From: Chitinophagales bacterium
GTDB lineage: Bacteria > Bacteroidota > Bacteroidia > Chitinophagales > Chitinophagaceae
NCBI GenBank assembly: GCA_015654595.1
Contig: JAATGQ010000142.1
Location: 1-64,000 of the forward strand
Direction of reading: 5' to 3'
Length of the DNA: 64,000 nucleotides
Positions 55,118 to 62,615 of this stretch are shown here, in pieces (position 1 is the stretch's first letter; every line of letters starts with the position of its first letter). The notes under the pieces were generated by a model. The model had not been told where the DNA came from and made no database searches. It saw only the letters and a list, made by a program, of their open reading frames with translations. Made by a program: the position numbers and the translations under genes.

Positions 55118-55636
55118 ATGCAATTAGCGGAAGCAAAGGCGCAATTTATCGCCAACTGGGGAAGATTTGGCACCAACTGGGGGATTAACCGGACGATGGC
55201 GCAGATCCATGCTCTGCTGCTGGTAAGCGCCGATCCACTGAGCGCAGAGGATGTCATGGAACAGCTGAGCATCAGCCGCGGCAACGCCAATATGAATATC
55301 CGCGAGCTGATCGACTGGGGACTGGTTCAGAAAGTGCTGTTTGCCGGCGAACGAAAGGAATTCTTTACCGCAGAAAAAGATATCTGGAAGGTAGCCCGGC
55401 AGATCATTAAGGAAAGAAAAAAGCGGGAACTGGACCTGATGCTGCCCGTACTCGATGAGCTGAGCCACGTAGAAGGCGACAAGAAAGACAAGAATGTAAA
55501 GACCTTTACGGATACGATACAGAATATCCGGAAGTTCAGTTCACAGGCCGACAAGGTGCTGGATACGATGATCAAGGCAGATGAACACTGGTTTATCGGG
55601 AACCTCGTGAAAATGTTCAGCGGGAAAAAGGATTGA
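55118..55636 (+). CDS. GbsR/MarR-family transcriptional regulator
   Basis: This 172-residue winged-helix protein belongs to the GbsR-like branch of MarR regulators: WGRFGTNWGINRTMAQIHALLLVS near the N terminus, recognition region DVMEQLSISRGNANMNIRELIDWGLV, then a coiled-coil dimerisation helix. The ATG at 55118 is preferred over the TTG at 55112. A perfect 16-bp palindrome in its promoter, repeated upstream of the next gene, indicates that it represses itself and the adjacent lipid-related genes. The signal is unknown. Confidence 0.9.
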   Translation: MQLAEAKAQFIANWGRFGTNWGINRTMAQIHALLLVSADPLSAEDVMEQLSISRGNANMNIRELIDWGLVQKVLFAGERKEFFTAEKDIWKVARQIIKERKKRELDLMLPVLDELSHVEGDKKDKNVKTFTDTIQNIRKFSSQADKVLDTMIKADEHWFIGNLVKMFSGKKD

Positions 55637-55655
55637 AAGATAGTCGTGATGACCG

Positions 55656-55680
55656 AGCCGTGTAAAAACGGCTTTTATTT
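55656..55680 (+). terminator. Terminator of the GbsR-like gene
   Basis: AGCCGT (55656-55661) pairs with ACGGCT (55668-55673) around GTAAAA, and TTTATTT follows. It lies 20 bp after the stop. Confidence 0.7.
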
Positions 55681-55700
55681 GAATTCAATAATTCAATATT

Positions 55701-55716
55701 TTCTGAAAGTTCAAAA
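55701..55716. promoter_or_regulatory. Second copy of the GbsR-type operator
   Basis: TTCTGAAAGTTCAAAA matches the palindrome at 55083-55098 in 14 of 16 positions; the left arm is intact. It lies about 50 bp upstream of the ATG at 55766. Confidence 0.5.
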
Positions 55717-55761
55717 CTGTCAATTTTAATAATCAGAAAAAGATCGTTCACCAAATCTCAA

Positions 55762-56157
55762 CTATATGCGACTCTTATCTTCCGTCAGCATGCGGCAGCG
55801 CTTCGCGGGGGCAATGCCCCTACCGGGAAAGCGGTGTTGCTGGAGTTAACAGCCATCGCGGGGTTTGTCATCGGGGCTTTTGGACTGCACATCTCTTTTC
55901 TGGAATACCATATACTGGCGATGGCAACCGGCGAATTGTTCACGGCATTTTTTGCAGTCTGGACGGTACATCATGATTGCGATGAAGAGGTATTTGCCAG
56001 AACGATAAGCCAGCGTTGGAAAAATAAATTGACCTATAATATGTTTTATCATCTCGAACATCATCTATACCCCGGCGTACCGACGATCAAATTGCCGGAG
56101 CTGTCCCAGCGGATCAGGACGGCAATCCCTGATCTGAAGGCCAAAGAAGTATTTTAA
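55762..56157 (+). pseudogene. Fatty-acid desaturase remnant (C-terminal part only)
   Basis: The frame ending at 56157 encodes the C-terminal third of a membrane fatty-acid desaturase: a helix pair (LLELTAIAGFVIGAFGLHI, EYHILAMATGELFTAFFAVW), TVHHDCDEE and the third histidine box YHLEHHLYPGVPTIKL. The first two histidine boxes (HxxxH and HxxHH) and the N-terminal helices are absent. The ATG at 55766, which stands where the start should be behind the operator copy, is in another frame and meets a stop after 27 codons. An internal deletion plus frameshift of a once-regulated gene is the simplest explanation. A short protein from GTG 55834 is possible but would lack the metal site. Confidence 0.7.
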
Positions 56158-56174
56158 CAAAAACCTCAAACGGA

Positions 56175-57137
56175 ATGAGACTGTTCAAATATTTAGGAAT
56201 CGCCGCCGGAATTGCGGTTGCCTATGCCCTTATCGTACACGCACTTTTCAACGACCATAGGCTTGGGGACCTGCTGGGCGTTATGACGATCGGCTTTATT
56301 TTCCTGGTCCCATTTGCGATGGGATATCTGGCCGTCTGGTTTCTGCCGGCAGAACTGGCCAGGCGTTATGAGGTCCGGATCTTTGTTCCCTGGGTTCCCA
56401 TCGTTTTCTTTTTCGGACTGACGCTGAGTTTCGGCATCGAAGGCTGGGCCTGCTGGCTGATGATCCTCCCTTTATTCCTGATAGCGGCCAGTATCGGCGG
56501 TATTCTTGCGGGATGGGACAACAGCAGGAAAGGAAAGAATCAGCAATTAAAGCTTTCTCTGACCCTACTCCTGCCTTTTATCGTCACGATCGTGGAAAAG
56601 CAATTCCACTTCACCCCTGCCCGCTACGAAGCCTATACCTCTGCAGAAATTCACTCCAGACCGGGGAAGATCTGGAGTAATGTGATCCGGGTACGGGAGA
56701 TCCCCGAAAAGGATGACCACGGATGGTTGACACGGGATCTGGGTCTTCCCAGACCGATAAAGGCGGAGCTGGACTATGCAGGCGTCGGCGGAAGCCGACT
56801 GGCCACTTTCAGCAAAGGACTGGTCTTCCGGGAAGTCGTCGAGGCCTATGAGGATGAGAAAATGATGTTCTTCACCATAACAGCCAATCCCCATGATATC
56901 CCCTCGACGACGATGGACAAACACATCGTTATCGGAGGCGATTACTTCAATGTCGAAGATGGAACCTATGTCCTTGAGCAGACGGGACAGGACACCTACC
57001 GCCTGCATTTATACAGCCATTTCACACTTTCAACGGATTTTAATTTCTATGCCGGATGGTGGGCCGAATGGATCATGAAGGATATTCAGAATAATATTTT
57101 ACAGGTAATTCAAACAAGATGTGAGCAGAATTTGTAA
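56175..57137 (+). CDS. Membrane protein with C-terminal SRPBCC/START-like domain
   Basis: This 320-residue protein has about four N-terminal transmembrane helices (for example YLGIAAGIAVAYALIVHAL and WACWLMILPLFLIAASIGGI), then a soluble domain from about residue 155: YTSAEIHSRPGKIWSNVIRVREI is the typical start of an SRPBCC (START-like) ligand-binding fold, and it ends with LYSHFTLSTDFNFYAGWWAEWIMKDIQNNIL. The function is not known; SRPBCC domains bind hydrophobic ligands, and its place behind a lipid desaturase remnant and a GbsR-type regulator suggests a membrane-lipid context. It starts 17 bp after the desaturase frame. Confidence 0.8.
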   Translation: MRLFKYLGIAAGIAVAYALIVHALFNDHRLGDLLGVMTIGFIFLVPFAMGYLAVWFLPAELARRYEVRIFVPWVPIVFFFGLTLSFGIEGWACWLMILPLFLIAASIGGILAGWDNSRKGKNQQLKLSLTLLLPFIVTIVEKQFHFTPARYEAYTSAEIHSRPGKIWSNVIRVREIPEKDDHGWLTRDLGLPRPIKAELDYAGVGGSRLATFSKGLVFREVVEAYEDEKMMFFTITANPHDIPSTTMDKHIVIGGDYFNVEDGTYVLEQTGQDTYRLHLYSHFTLSTDFNFYAGWWAEWIMKDIQNNILQVIQTRCEQNL

Positions 57138-57158
57138 TTTAACCAGGAGAAGTGAGTT

Positions 57159-57524
57159 ATGGCAAGTAAAAAAACATTAGTGCTGGGTGCCTCCGACAAT
57201 CCCGTCAGATACAGTTATCTGGCCCTTAACCGGCTTACTCGGAGCGGTCATCCTGTCGTCGCCATTGGCAGAAAGAAGGCGACGGTCGGCCCCGTGTCGA
57301 TCTCTACCGACAAACAACCAATAGCCGATATCGATACGGTAACGCTTTATCTCAATCCTGCACATCAAAAGGAATATTACGACTATATTCTTTCCTTACA
57401 TCCAAAACGGATCATCTTTAATCCCGGTACAGAAAACCCTGAGCTGGAGAAGCTGGCACAGGCCAATGGCATTCAGCCCATGAGAGCCTGTACACTGGTG
57501 ATGCTCGGCACGGGACAATACTGA
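57159..57524 (+). CDS. CoA-binding protein (YccU-like)
   Basis: This 121-residue single-domain protein is of the CoA_binding_2 family: KKTLVLGASDNPVRYSYLALNRL holds the Rossmann-type phosphate loop, IDTVTLYLNPAHQKEYYDYI and RIIFNPGTENPELEKLAQ follow as in the family. It binds CoA or a similar nucleotide; no enzyme activity is established for the family. A clear Shine-Dalgarno sequence (AGGAG) precedes the ATG, unusual in this window. It is 21 bp after the SRPBCC protein gene. Confidence 0.88.
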   Translation: MASKKTLVLGASDNPVRYSYLALNRLTRSGHPVVAIGRKKATVGPVSISTDKQPIADIDTVTLYLNPAHQKEYYDYILSLHPKRIIFNPGTENPELEKLAQANGIQPMRACTLVMLGTGQY

Positions 57525-57666
57525 AACACCAGACCTGTAATCCTCCTGCCAATATCAGTAGTTCAACCAAAGTATCGACAATACTTACTGAATTAATAAT
57601 ACATTAATGCATATCCTATTTTGATAATAGAAGGTTTTTCTTTAAATTGGGAAAATCCTTTACAAT

Positions 57667-58140
57667 ATGCTATGGCGTAAATTTAATGGTGATCTTATCG
57701 ATCTTCCCATCATTGATGCCGTTGAAAATGCAATCCGCCGTGAAAGCGAAAAGGGCTATCGGCTGAAAGTCTGCATCGGCACCGACTCACAGGTAAAAGG
57801 TTTGGAAACGGAATTTGCTACGGTCATTGTTTTTCTGCGCGAAGGACATGGAGGTTTCATGTTTATTCACAACGAAAAGACCAGACATCAGTACACGATC
57901 AAAGAGCGTATGCTGGTGGAAGTAGCAAAGAGCATCGAGATTGCGTATGAGTTGTGCAATCTTTTCAGCAAGTATAATGTCGATATGGAAGTGCATGCCG
58001 ACATCAATACGAATCCGCATTTCAAAAGCAATGATGCCCTGAAGGAAGCGATGGGTTATATACTCGGTATGGGCTTCGCCTTCAAGGCTAAACCAGAAGC
58101 GTTCGCCAGCAGCAGCTGCGCGAATAAAGTAGTGAACTAG
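57667..58140 (+). CDS. YkuK-like RNase H-fold protein (DUF458)
   Basis: This 157-residue protein resembles Bacillus YkuK and the DUF458 group. KVCIGTDSQVKGLETEFATVIVFL is the RNase H-like first strand pair with an Asp in the catalytic position, RMLVEVAKSIEIAYEL follows, and VDMEVHADINTNPHFKSNDALKEAMGYILGMGF supplies another acidic residue. An RNase H-type nuclease or nucleic-acid-binding role is plausible, but no substrate is known. No signal peptide. It stands alone, convergent with engB. Confidence 0.85.
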   Translation: MLWRKFNGDLIDLPIIDAVENAIRRESEKGYRLKVCIGTDSQVKGLETEFATVIVFLREGHGGFMFIHNEKTRHQYTIKERMLVEVAKSIEIAYELCNLFSKYNVDMEVHADINTNPHFKSNDALKEAMGYILGMGFAFKAKPEAFASSSCANKVVN

Positions 58141-58216
58141 ACAGCCAGGCTGTAACCCCCACAGGTACAGATCCTTTCGCTGACGCGGCGTCGCTGCGTT
58201 TCACACCACCCTTGTC

Positions 58217-58239
58217 TGATCGTGAGTATATCACGATCA
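58217..58239. terminator. Hairpin between convergent ykuK-like gene and engB
   Basis: TGATCGTGA (58217-58225) pairs perfectly with TCACGATCA (58231-58239) around GTATA. There is no strong T-run on either strand. Its place between two convergent stops suggests a shared end of transcription. Confidence 0.45.
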
Positions 58240-58254
58240 AAGGAATTGTCTCCC

Positions 58255-58884
58255 CTATTTTTTACCGTTGTTTTCCTTCATCTCGTTAAAAAACTCAGTG
58301 TTCGTCTCGTCGATCAGCTTGAGGATCTTATCGCGTCCCATCTTTTTAACGGCGCTCGTAACAAAACTCTGCGGCAGGAACTGCCAGGTAACACGCATCT
58401 TATCGAGAAAGGCTCTTACGTTAGCAGCAACGACCCGCTGGTTTTCTTTATCGGACTTTGTAAACACGATACAAAAAGGGATCTCCCACTCACCCAGCTT
58501 ATTGACAAATTCAAGATCTATCTTTTGGGGTTCATGCCGGCTGTCGATCAGCACAAAAACATTGACCAGGTTTTCTCTTTTCCGCAGATAGTCTTCGATC
58601 ATCTTCTCCCATTTCTTACGCTGGCTCTGGGAAACTTTCGCAAAACCATAACCGGGTAAGTCGACGATATACCACTGATCGTTGATATTGAAATGGTTGA
58701 TCAGCTGTGTCTTCCCCGGTGTGCCCGAGGTCTTCGCCAGCTTATCGCTGCCGCAGAGCATATTGATCAGCGAAGACTTGCCGACATTACTACGACCGAT
58801 AAAAGCGTATTCGGGACGATCGGGCGCCGGACACTTGGTATAATCCGGGCTGCTGACAACATAAACGGCGGATGTAATGACCAT
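58255..58884 (-). CDS. engB: Ribosome biogenesis GTPase EngB (YsxC/YihA)
   Basis: This 209-residue GTPase acts in large-subunit assembly. The G motifs are complete: G1 GRSNVGKSS (about 30-38), G2 around TSGTPGKTQLINHF, G3 DLPGYGFA, G4 TKSD, G5 in VTSAVKKMG. Length and the N-terminal sequence PDRPEYAFIGRSNVGKSSLIN are typical of the family. It is a single gene, divergent from menG. Confidence 0.96.
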   Translation of the reverse strand: MVITSAVYVVSSPDYTKCPAPDRPEYAFIGRSNVGKSSLINMLCGSDKLAKTSGTPGKTQLINHFNINDQWYIVDLPGYGFAKVSQSQRKKWEKMIEDYLRKRENLVNVFVLIDSRHEPQKIDLEFVNKLGEWEIPFCIVFTKSDKENQRVVAANVRAFLDKMRVTWQFLPQSFVTSAVKKMGRDKILKLIDETNTEFFNEMKENNGKK

Positions 58885-58950
58885 AACAGAAGAAATAAGA
58901 TCGCAAGATACAAATACTTTCCCGGGGGAAGCTTTTTAACCGGACTGGCT

Positions 58951-58958
58951 TACCTTTG
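58951..58958 (+). promoter_or_regulatory. -7 promoter element of menG
   Basis: TACCTTTG matches TAnnTTTG fully and ends 7 nt before the ATG at 58966, so the transcript would have almost no leader. No clear -33 TTG is present. Confidence 0.45.
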
Positions 58959-58965
58959 CCGCGAT

Positions 58966-59757
58966 ATGGCCAACTATTCGCACGATAAGATCGTTCCCTT
59001 CAAGGATTCTGAACTGGGTAAGAAACAGCAGATAGCTGATATGTTCGATAAAATAGCGTTCAGGTATGACTTCCTGAACCGCTTTTTGTCCGGAGGGATC
59101 GACATTTATTGGCGGCGCAGGGCCATCCGGGAACTCCGGTCGCTCACGGCTGGCGCAGCTAAAAGCGAAACCTCCCGTACCGCAAGTCAGGGATTGCGGG
59201 TACTCGACGTGGCGACAGGCACGGCGGATATGGCTATCATGGAATCCCGTCACATCCCCGGCTCGCATATCACCGGTATCGATATCTCCAATGGAATGCT
59301 CGAAATTGGCCGTCAGAAACTGGCCAAACAGGGACTGCAAGAGCGGATCCACCTCCAAACCGGGGACAGCGAAGCCCTGCAATTTCCCAACGATCAGTTC
59401 GACGCCGTGACAGTAGCCTTTGGCGTCCGGAATTTCGAAAACCTGGAAAAAGGACTGCGCGAAATGCTGCGGGTGCTCAGACCGGGCGGCCGGCTGGTGG
59501 TGCTGGAATTTTCGCAGCCCAAAACACCCGGCATCCGGCAGATCTATGATCTTTATCTGAAACTGGTTGCTCCCAATGTTGGAAAAATGGTTTCCAGCAA
59601 CAGGGAAGCCTATCAATATCTTAATGATTCTGTAAAAGCCTTTCCGGAAGGTGAAAATTTTGTCCGGATCCTTGACAGCTGTGGCTATACCAATACCCGG
59701 CTACACCGCCTCAGTCTGGGTATCTGTTCTTTATATATTGGGGAAAAAGCGCTTTAA
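58966..59757 (+). CDS. menG: Demethylmenaquinone methyltransferase MenG/UbiE
   Basis: MenG methylates demethylmenaquinone to menaquinone with SAM. The start is ATG 58966 (MANYSHDKIVPFKDSELGKKQQIADMFDKIA split after residue 20), since the longer frame upstream overlaps engB and its promoter. The 263-residue product has YDFLNRFLSGGIDIYWRRRAI, SAM motif I VLDVATGTADMAIM, GIDISNGMLEIGR, VTVAFGVRNFENLEKGL and GGRLVVLEFSQPKTP, all UbiE hallmarks. A short low-complexity insert (TAGAAKSETSRTASQG) lies near residue 65. porT follows on the same strand, an order common in Bacteroidota. Confidence 0.95.
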   Translation: MANYSHDKIVPFKDSELGKKQQIADMFDKIAFRYDFLNRFLSGGIDIYWRRRAIRELRSLTAGAAKSETSRTASQGLRVLDVATGTADMAIMESRHIPGSHITGIDISNGMLEIGRQKLAKQGLQERIHLQTGDSEALQFPNDQFDAVTVAFGVRNFENLEKGLREMLRVLRPGGRLVVLEFSQPKTPGIRQIYDLYLKLVAPNVGKMVSSNREAYQYLNDSVKAFPEGENFVRILDSCGYTNTRLHRLSLGICSLYIGEKAL

Positions 59758-59889
59758 CCAGGTCCACAATTTTTTACTTTTTTATCCGTTATCCCTTGAC
59801 CCCCAACAAAAGCCTATCCCGATCGCATCACCCCCAACTATGGCATAATTTTTACGCAGGAATCGTAATTTATTGATCTTAATCTGTTT

Positions 59890-60636
59890 ATGAAACTACT
59901 TCGGTTTAACCATCAGAGGAGTATTCTCGTGGCCTTATTGATAGGCGGGTTTTGGGCGGCAGGAAATGAGGCGTCGGCGCAAGGGCTAAGGGATGGAATC
60001 AACTTACCGGACCACGACACCAAACGATATTATCTTGGAATCGGGTTTATGGGCATTAGCTCACACCTGCAGGTAAGCGCTCACCCGCAGTTCCTTCAAT
60101 CCGACAGCGTTCTTTACGTCAACCCGGGAAACTCGGGTGGTTTTGGCGTATCGGGTATGTTTACCTTCCGGCTGGCAGAGCACTTCGAATTCCGCTTTGC
60201 TTTCCCTGAATTCATCTTTGGCAACAATACGTTATCTTATCACGTAAAGTACCCGCCGGATGGTGAAACCACCCTGGCTACGAAACAAATTCAATCGCTG
60301 CTGCTGGGCTTTCCCGCACAGTTGAAGTTCCTTTCGGACCGCATCAATAATTTCCGCGTTTATATGCTGGGCGGCGTCAACTACCGGTATGATCTGGCCT
60401 CCAATTCTTCTGCCCGTAAAGCAGAGAATCTCGTCAAGCTGGTTCCCGCCGACTTCAGCGTCGAAGCAGGGCTCGGTTTTCAGATCTACTTCCCGGTCTT
60501 TATCCTTTCCCCGGAGTTGAAGATCAGCGAAGGGATCAAGAACGTCCACAGCCGTGACCCCAATCTTCAGTATTCCAATGTCATCGACAAACTGAAGACC
60601 CGGATGATCGTCTTCTCGCTTATTTTTGAAGGGTAA
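59890..60636 (+). CDS. porT: PorT-like outer-membrane protein of the type IX secretion system
   Basis: This 248-residue protein has a signal peptide (ILVALLIGGFWAAGNEASAQ) and a beta-barrel pattern, with GIGFMGISSHLQVSAHPQF, MFTFRLAEHFEFRFAFPEF, VYMLGGVNYRYDLA and LKISEGIKNVHSRD. PorT is an accessory protein of type IX secretion, which exports adhesins and gliding proteins. The closing part, PELKISEGI, and the position directly after menG are both characteristic of PorT. Similarity in the family is modest, so the symbol is probable, not certain. Confidence 0.82.
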   Translation: MKLLRFNHQRSILVALLIGGFWAAGNEASAQGLRDGINLPDHDTKRYYLGIGFMGISSHLQVSAHPQFLQSDSVLYVNPGNSGGFGVSGMFTFRLAEHFEFRFAFPEFIFGNNTLSYHVKYPPDGETTLATKQIQSLLLGFPAQLKFLSDRINNFRVYMLGGVNYRYDLASNSSARKAENLVKLVPADFSVEAGLGFQIYFPVFILSPELKISEGIKNVHSRDPNLQYSNVIDKLKTRMIVFSLIFEG

Positions 60637-60709
60637 CCTGGCCGTCTTTCGACACCCGAAAAACCCTGGTTACTGAAGGAAGCGCGTTGATTGACCCTGC
60701 CAATAGGCT

Positions 60710-62404
60710 TTAATAATCATATTCCCTGCGGAACATATTGATGCGAACACCAGCCGAGAACGTGGTGGAGTTCGAGCTATGATAAGTATTGGAAGGGTCG
60801 TTGACGGAATAATGCCGATACATGGCCGAGGCTTCGAGAAAGAGATTTTCCTTCCACTGATAAGAGATCAGCCCGGACAGATTTAAACACTTTGCGGGAA
60901 TACCGGAGCCGATGCTAAAACCATAGTCGCGGGGGCGGGTATTATAGTTTTCGAAAATATCGCTCCCGAAGTTGACACCGGCCGAATCAAGTCCCTGCTT
61001 GTAATAGATCGCCTTGCCTTCGAGGTTCCATTTATAGGCGGGTTGATAACGGACAATGCCGATCATCTCATAAAAATTCGCGCCAAGCGGATGGGCCAGC
61101 GGCTGGTTGTAATGACTGAAGTTGGAGACGGTGTCGTCATGTGAGTAAGTGAACGGCCGAACGATATTTGTCTCGAACTGCAGGTCCAGGTTCTTTACGT
61201 CAAAGGCATCGACATACTTCACACCCAGCTGCAAGCCTTGTTTGTTGGCCCAGTAACCATCGGAGTAATGCAGGATCTGATGCAGGATAAATTCGTTGAT
61301 CAACAGCTGTCCGTACACCTGAACTCTATGGCTGATATTGGCTTTCCAGTCAACGCCGGCGGTCGTCTTGTCAGGGCTGCCATTTTGCTGTTGAGCGGAT
61401 ACAAGAAAGATGACGGGATTGAGATAGGAAAAGTCGTAGTGGTCGGCGCGGCTAAACACGACGTTCTCATAAAGACCAATATTCAGCCAGCGGGTGACAT
61501 CCAGGTTGAGATGGTGGACGACAGCGTATTTCTTGGGGTATTGGTAATCGGCAAGTGTATTGTGCTGGCTGACCAATTCCATATAGATCGTCTGATAATT
61601 CAGTTTCCAGATCCGCGTATTGAATTTCAGGAACAGATAAGGAGCGCTGTAATCGCTGAGAAAAAGTGATCGGTAGCCATTGCCGATAAAGTTCTTGTCA
61701 TACCCAAACTGGAAGTCGACATACTTCCACGCATTGAAATAGATCGAAGCGCGGTTGTCGAAATAGTCGAACCCTGTCTTTCCAAAGTGCTTGAAATAGC
61801 CGGCGCCTGGCACGGCCTCAAACCGGGCGGCACGGTCCTGAAAAAAGGAGGGACCGCGTTCCTGGTTATCGGTGAGATAAGCTGAAAAGCCAAGTTTTCC
61901 GGCGATCATCCCCCGGAGCGTGAGCCCCTTCGAGTTGAGATAAACGCGGGATTTATTCCCCTTTTCGTATGACTGGACCTGTTGGATGGCAGGGTCAAGC
62001 ACAAGGAAGAAATCCTTGTCATTTACTTCGTAAAAGTTGGCTTTATTGATATAGAAGGTATGCAGCCGGGGCCTTTTGCTGATAAAGCTATCTTTATTGC
62101 CGGTCACCCATTCAATGTTATTCATCAGCAGCGAGGAAAGATTCTGCTCGTCTACTTTGGAAAAATGGTTTATACCGCCTGCTTTATGTATCGAGTCCGC
62201 CAGTTCAGCGACGCGGACCGCGAGCTTCCTGCTGATGGGCTTAGCGGTACTGATGTTCAAATCGGGATTGGTCTGCTGCAGGATCTCTAACCGATCCAGA
62301 AAATGGTCGTATTTGGAGCCTTGCGGCAAAAAGGTCGACTGGGCCTGACTGACAGCAGGCAGCAGCCCAAAGGCCAAAATCGCCAGGAAAAGGCGGAATA
62401 TCAT
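60710..62404 (-). CDS. RemB/Wzi-like outer-membrane protein
   Basis: This 564-residue protein starts at ATG 62404, where a signal peptide lies (MIFRLFLAILAFGLLPAVSQ); the longer frame upstream is not supported. Its body has the many short amphipathic strands of an outer-membrane barrel, such as FLKFNTRIWKLNYQTIYMELV, WKYVDFQFGYDKNFIGNGYR and SNSTTFSAGVRINMF. GYDKNFIGNGYRSLFLSDYSAPYLF resembles the capsule-assembly Wzi fold and the gliding motility protein RemB of Flavobacterium. A surface-polysaccharide or gliding role is likely. It is convergent with porT. Confidence 0.8.
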   Translation of the reverse strand: MIFRLFLAILAFGLLPAVSQAQSTFLPQGSKYDHFLDRLEILQQTNPDLNISTAKPISRKLAVRVAELADSIHKAGGINHFSKVDEQNLSSLLMNNIEWVTGNKDSFISKRPRLHTFYINKANFYEVNDKDFFLVLDPAIQQVQSYEKGNKSRVYLNSKGLTLRGMIAGKLGFSAYLTDNQERGPSFFQDRAARFEAVPGAGYFKHFGKTGFDYFDNRASIYFNAWKYVDFQFGYDKNFIGNGYRSLFLSDYSAPYLFLKFNTRIWKLNYQTIYMELVSQHNTLADYQYPKKYAVVHHLNLDVTRWLNIGLYENVVFSRADHYDFSYLNPVIFLVSAQQQNGSPDKTTAGVDWKANISHRVQVYGQLLINEFILHQILHYSDGYWANKQGLQLGVKYVDAFDVKNLDLQFETNIVRPFTYSHDDTVSNFSHYNQPLAHPLGANFYEMIGIVRYQPAYKWNLEGKAIYYKQGLDSAGVNFGSDIFENYNTRPRDYGFSIGSGIPAKCLNLSGLISYQWKENLFLEASAMYRHYSVNDPSNTYHSSNSTTFSAGVRINMFRREYDY

Positions 62405-62615
62405 GGGACTGAACACCCGCAGCCGGCACGTGTTCCGAAGACCCGCAGCGGAGTGAGACAAACGTCTCGGCCCCGTTTGGGTGCTGATTTGAGGCCGGAG
62501 CCGGGAGTAAAAAGACAGGGGAGAAAGGGCAATTCTTAAAATAATCCGTTGGCTTACGAGGGTTTTAATAAATTGCGTCATAAAGTTTATCCAATAAGGA
62601 CGATCTAATTTTTAT

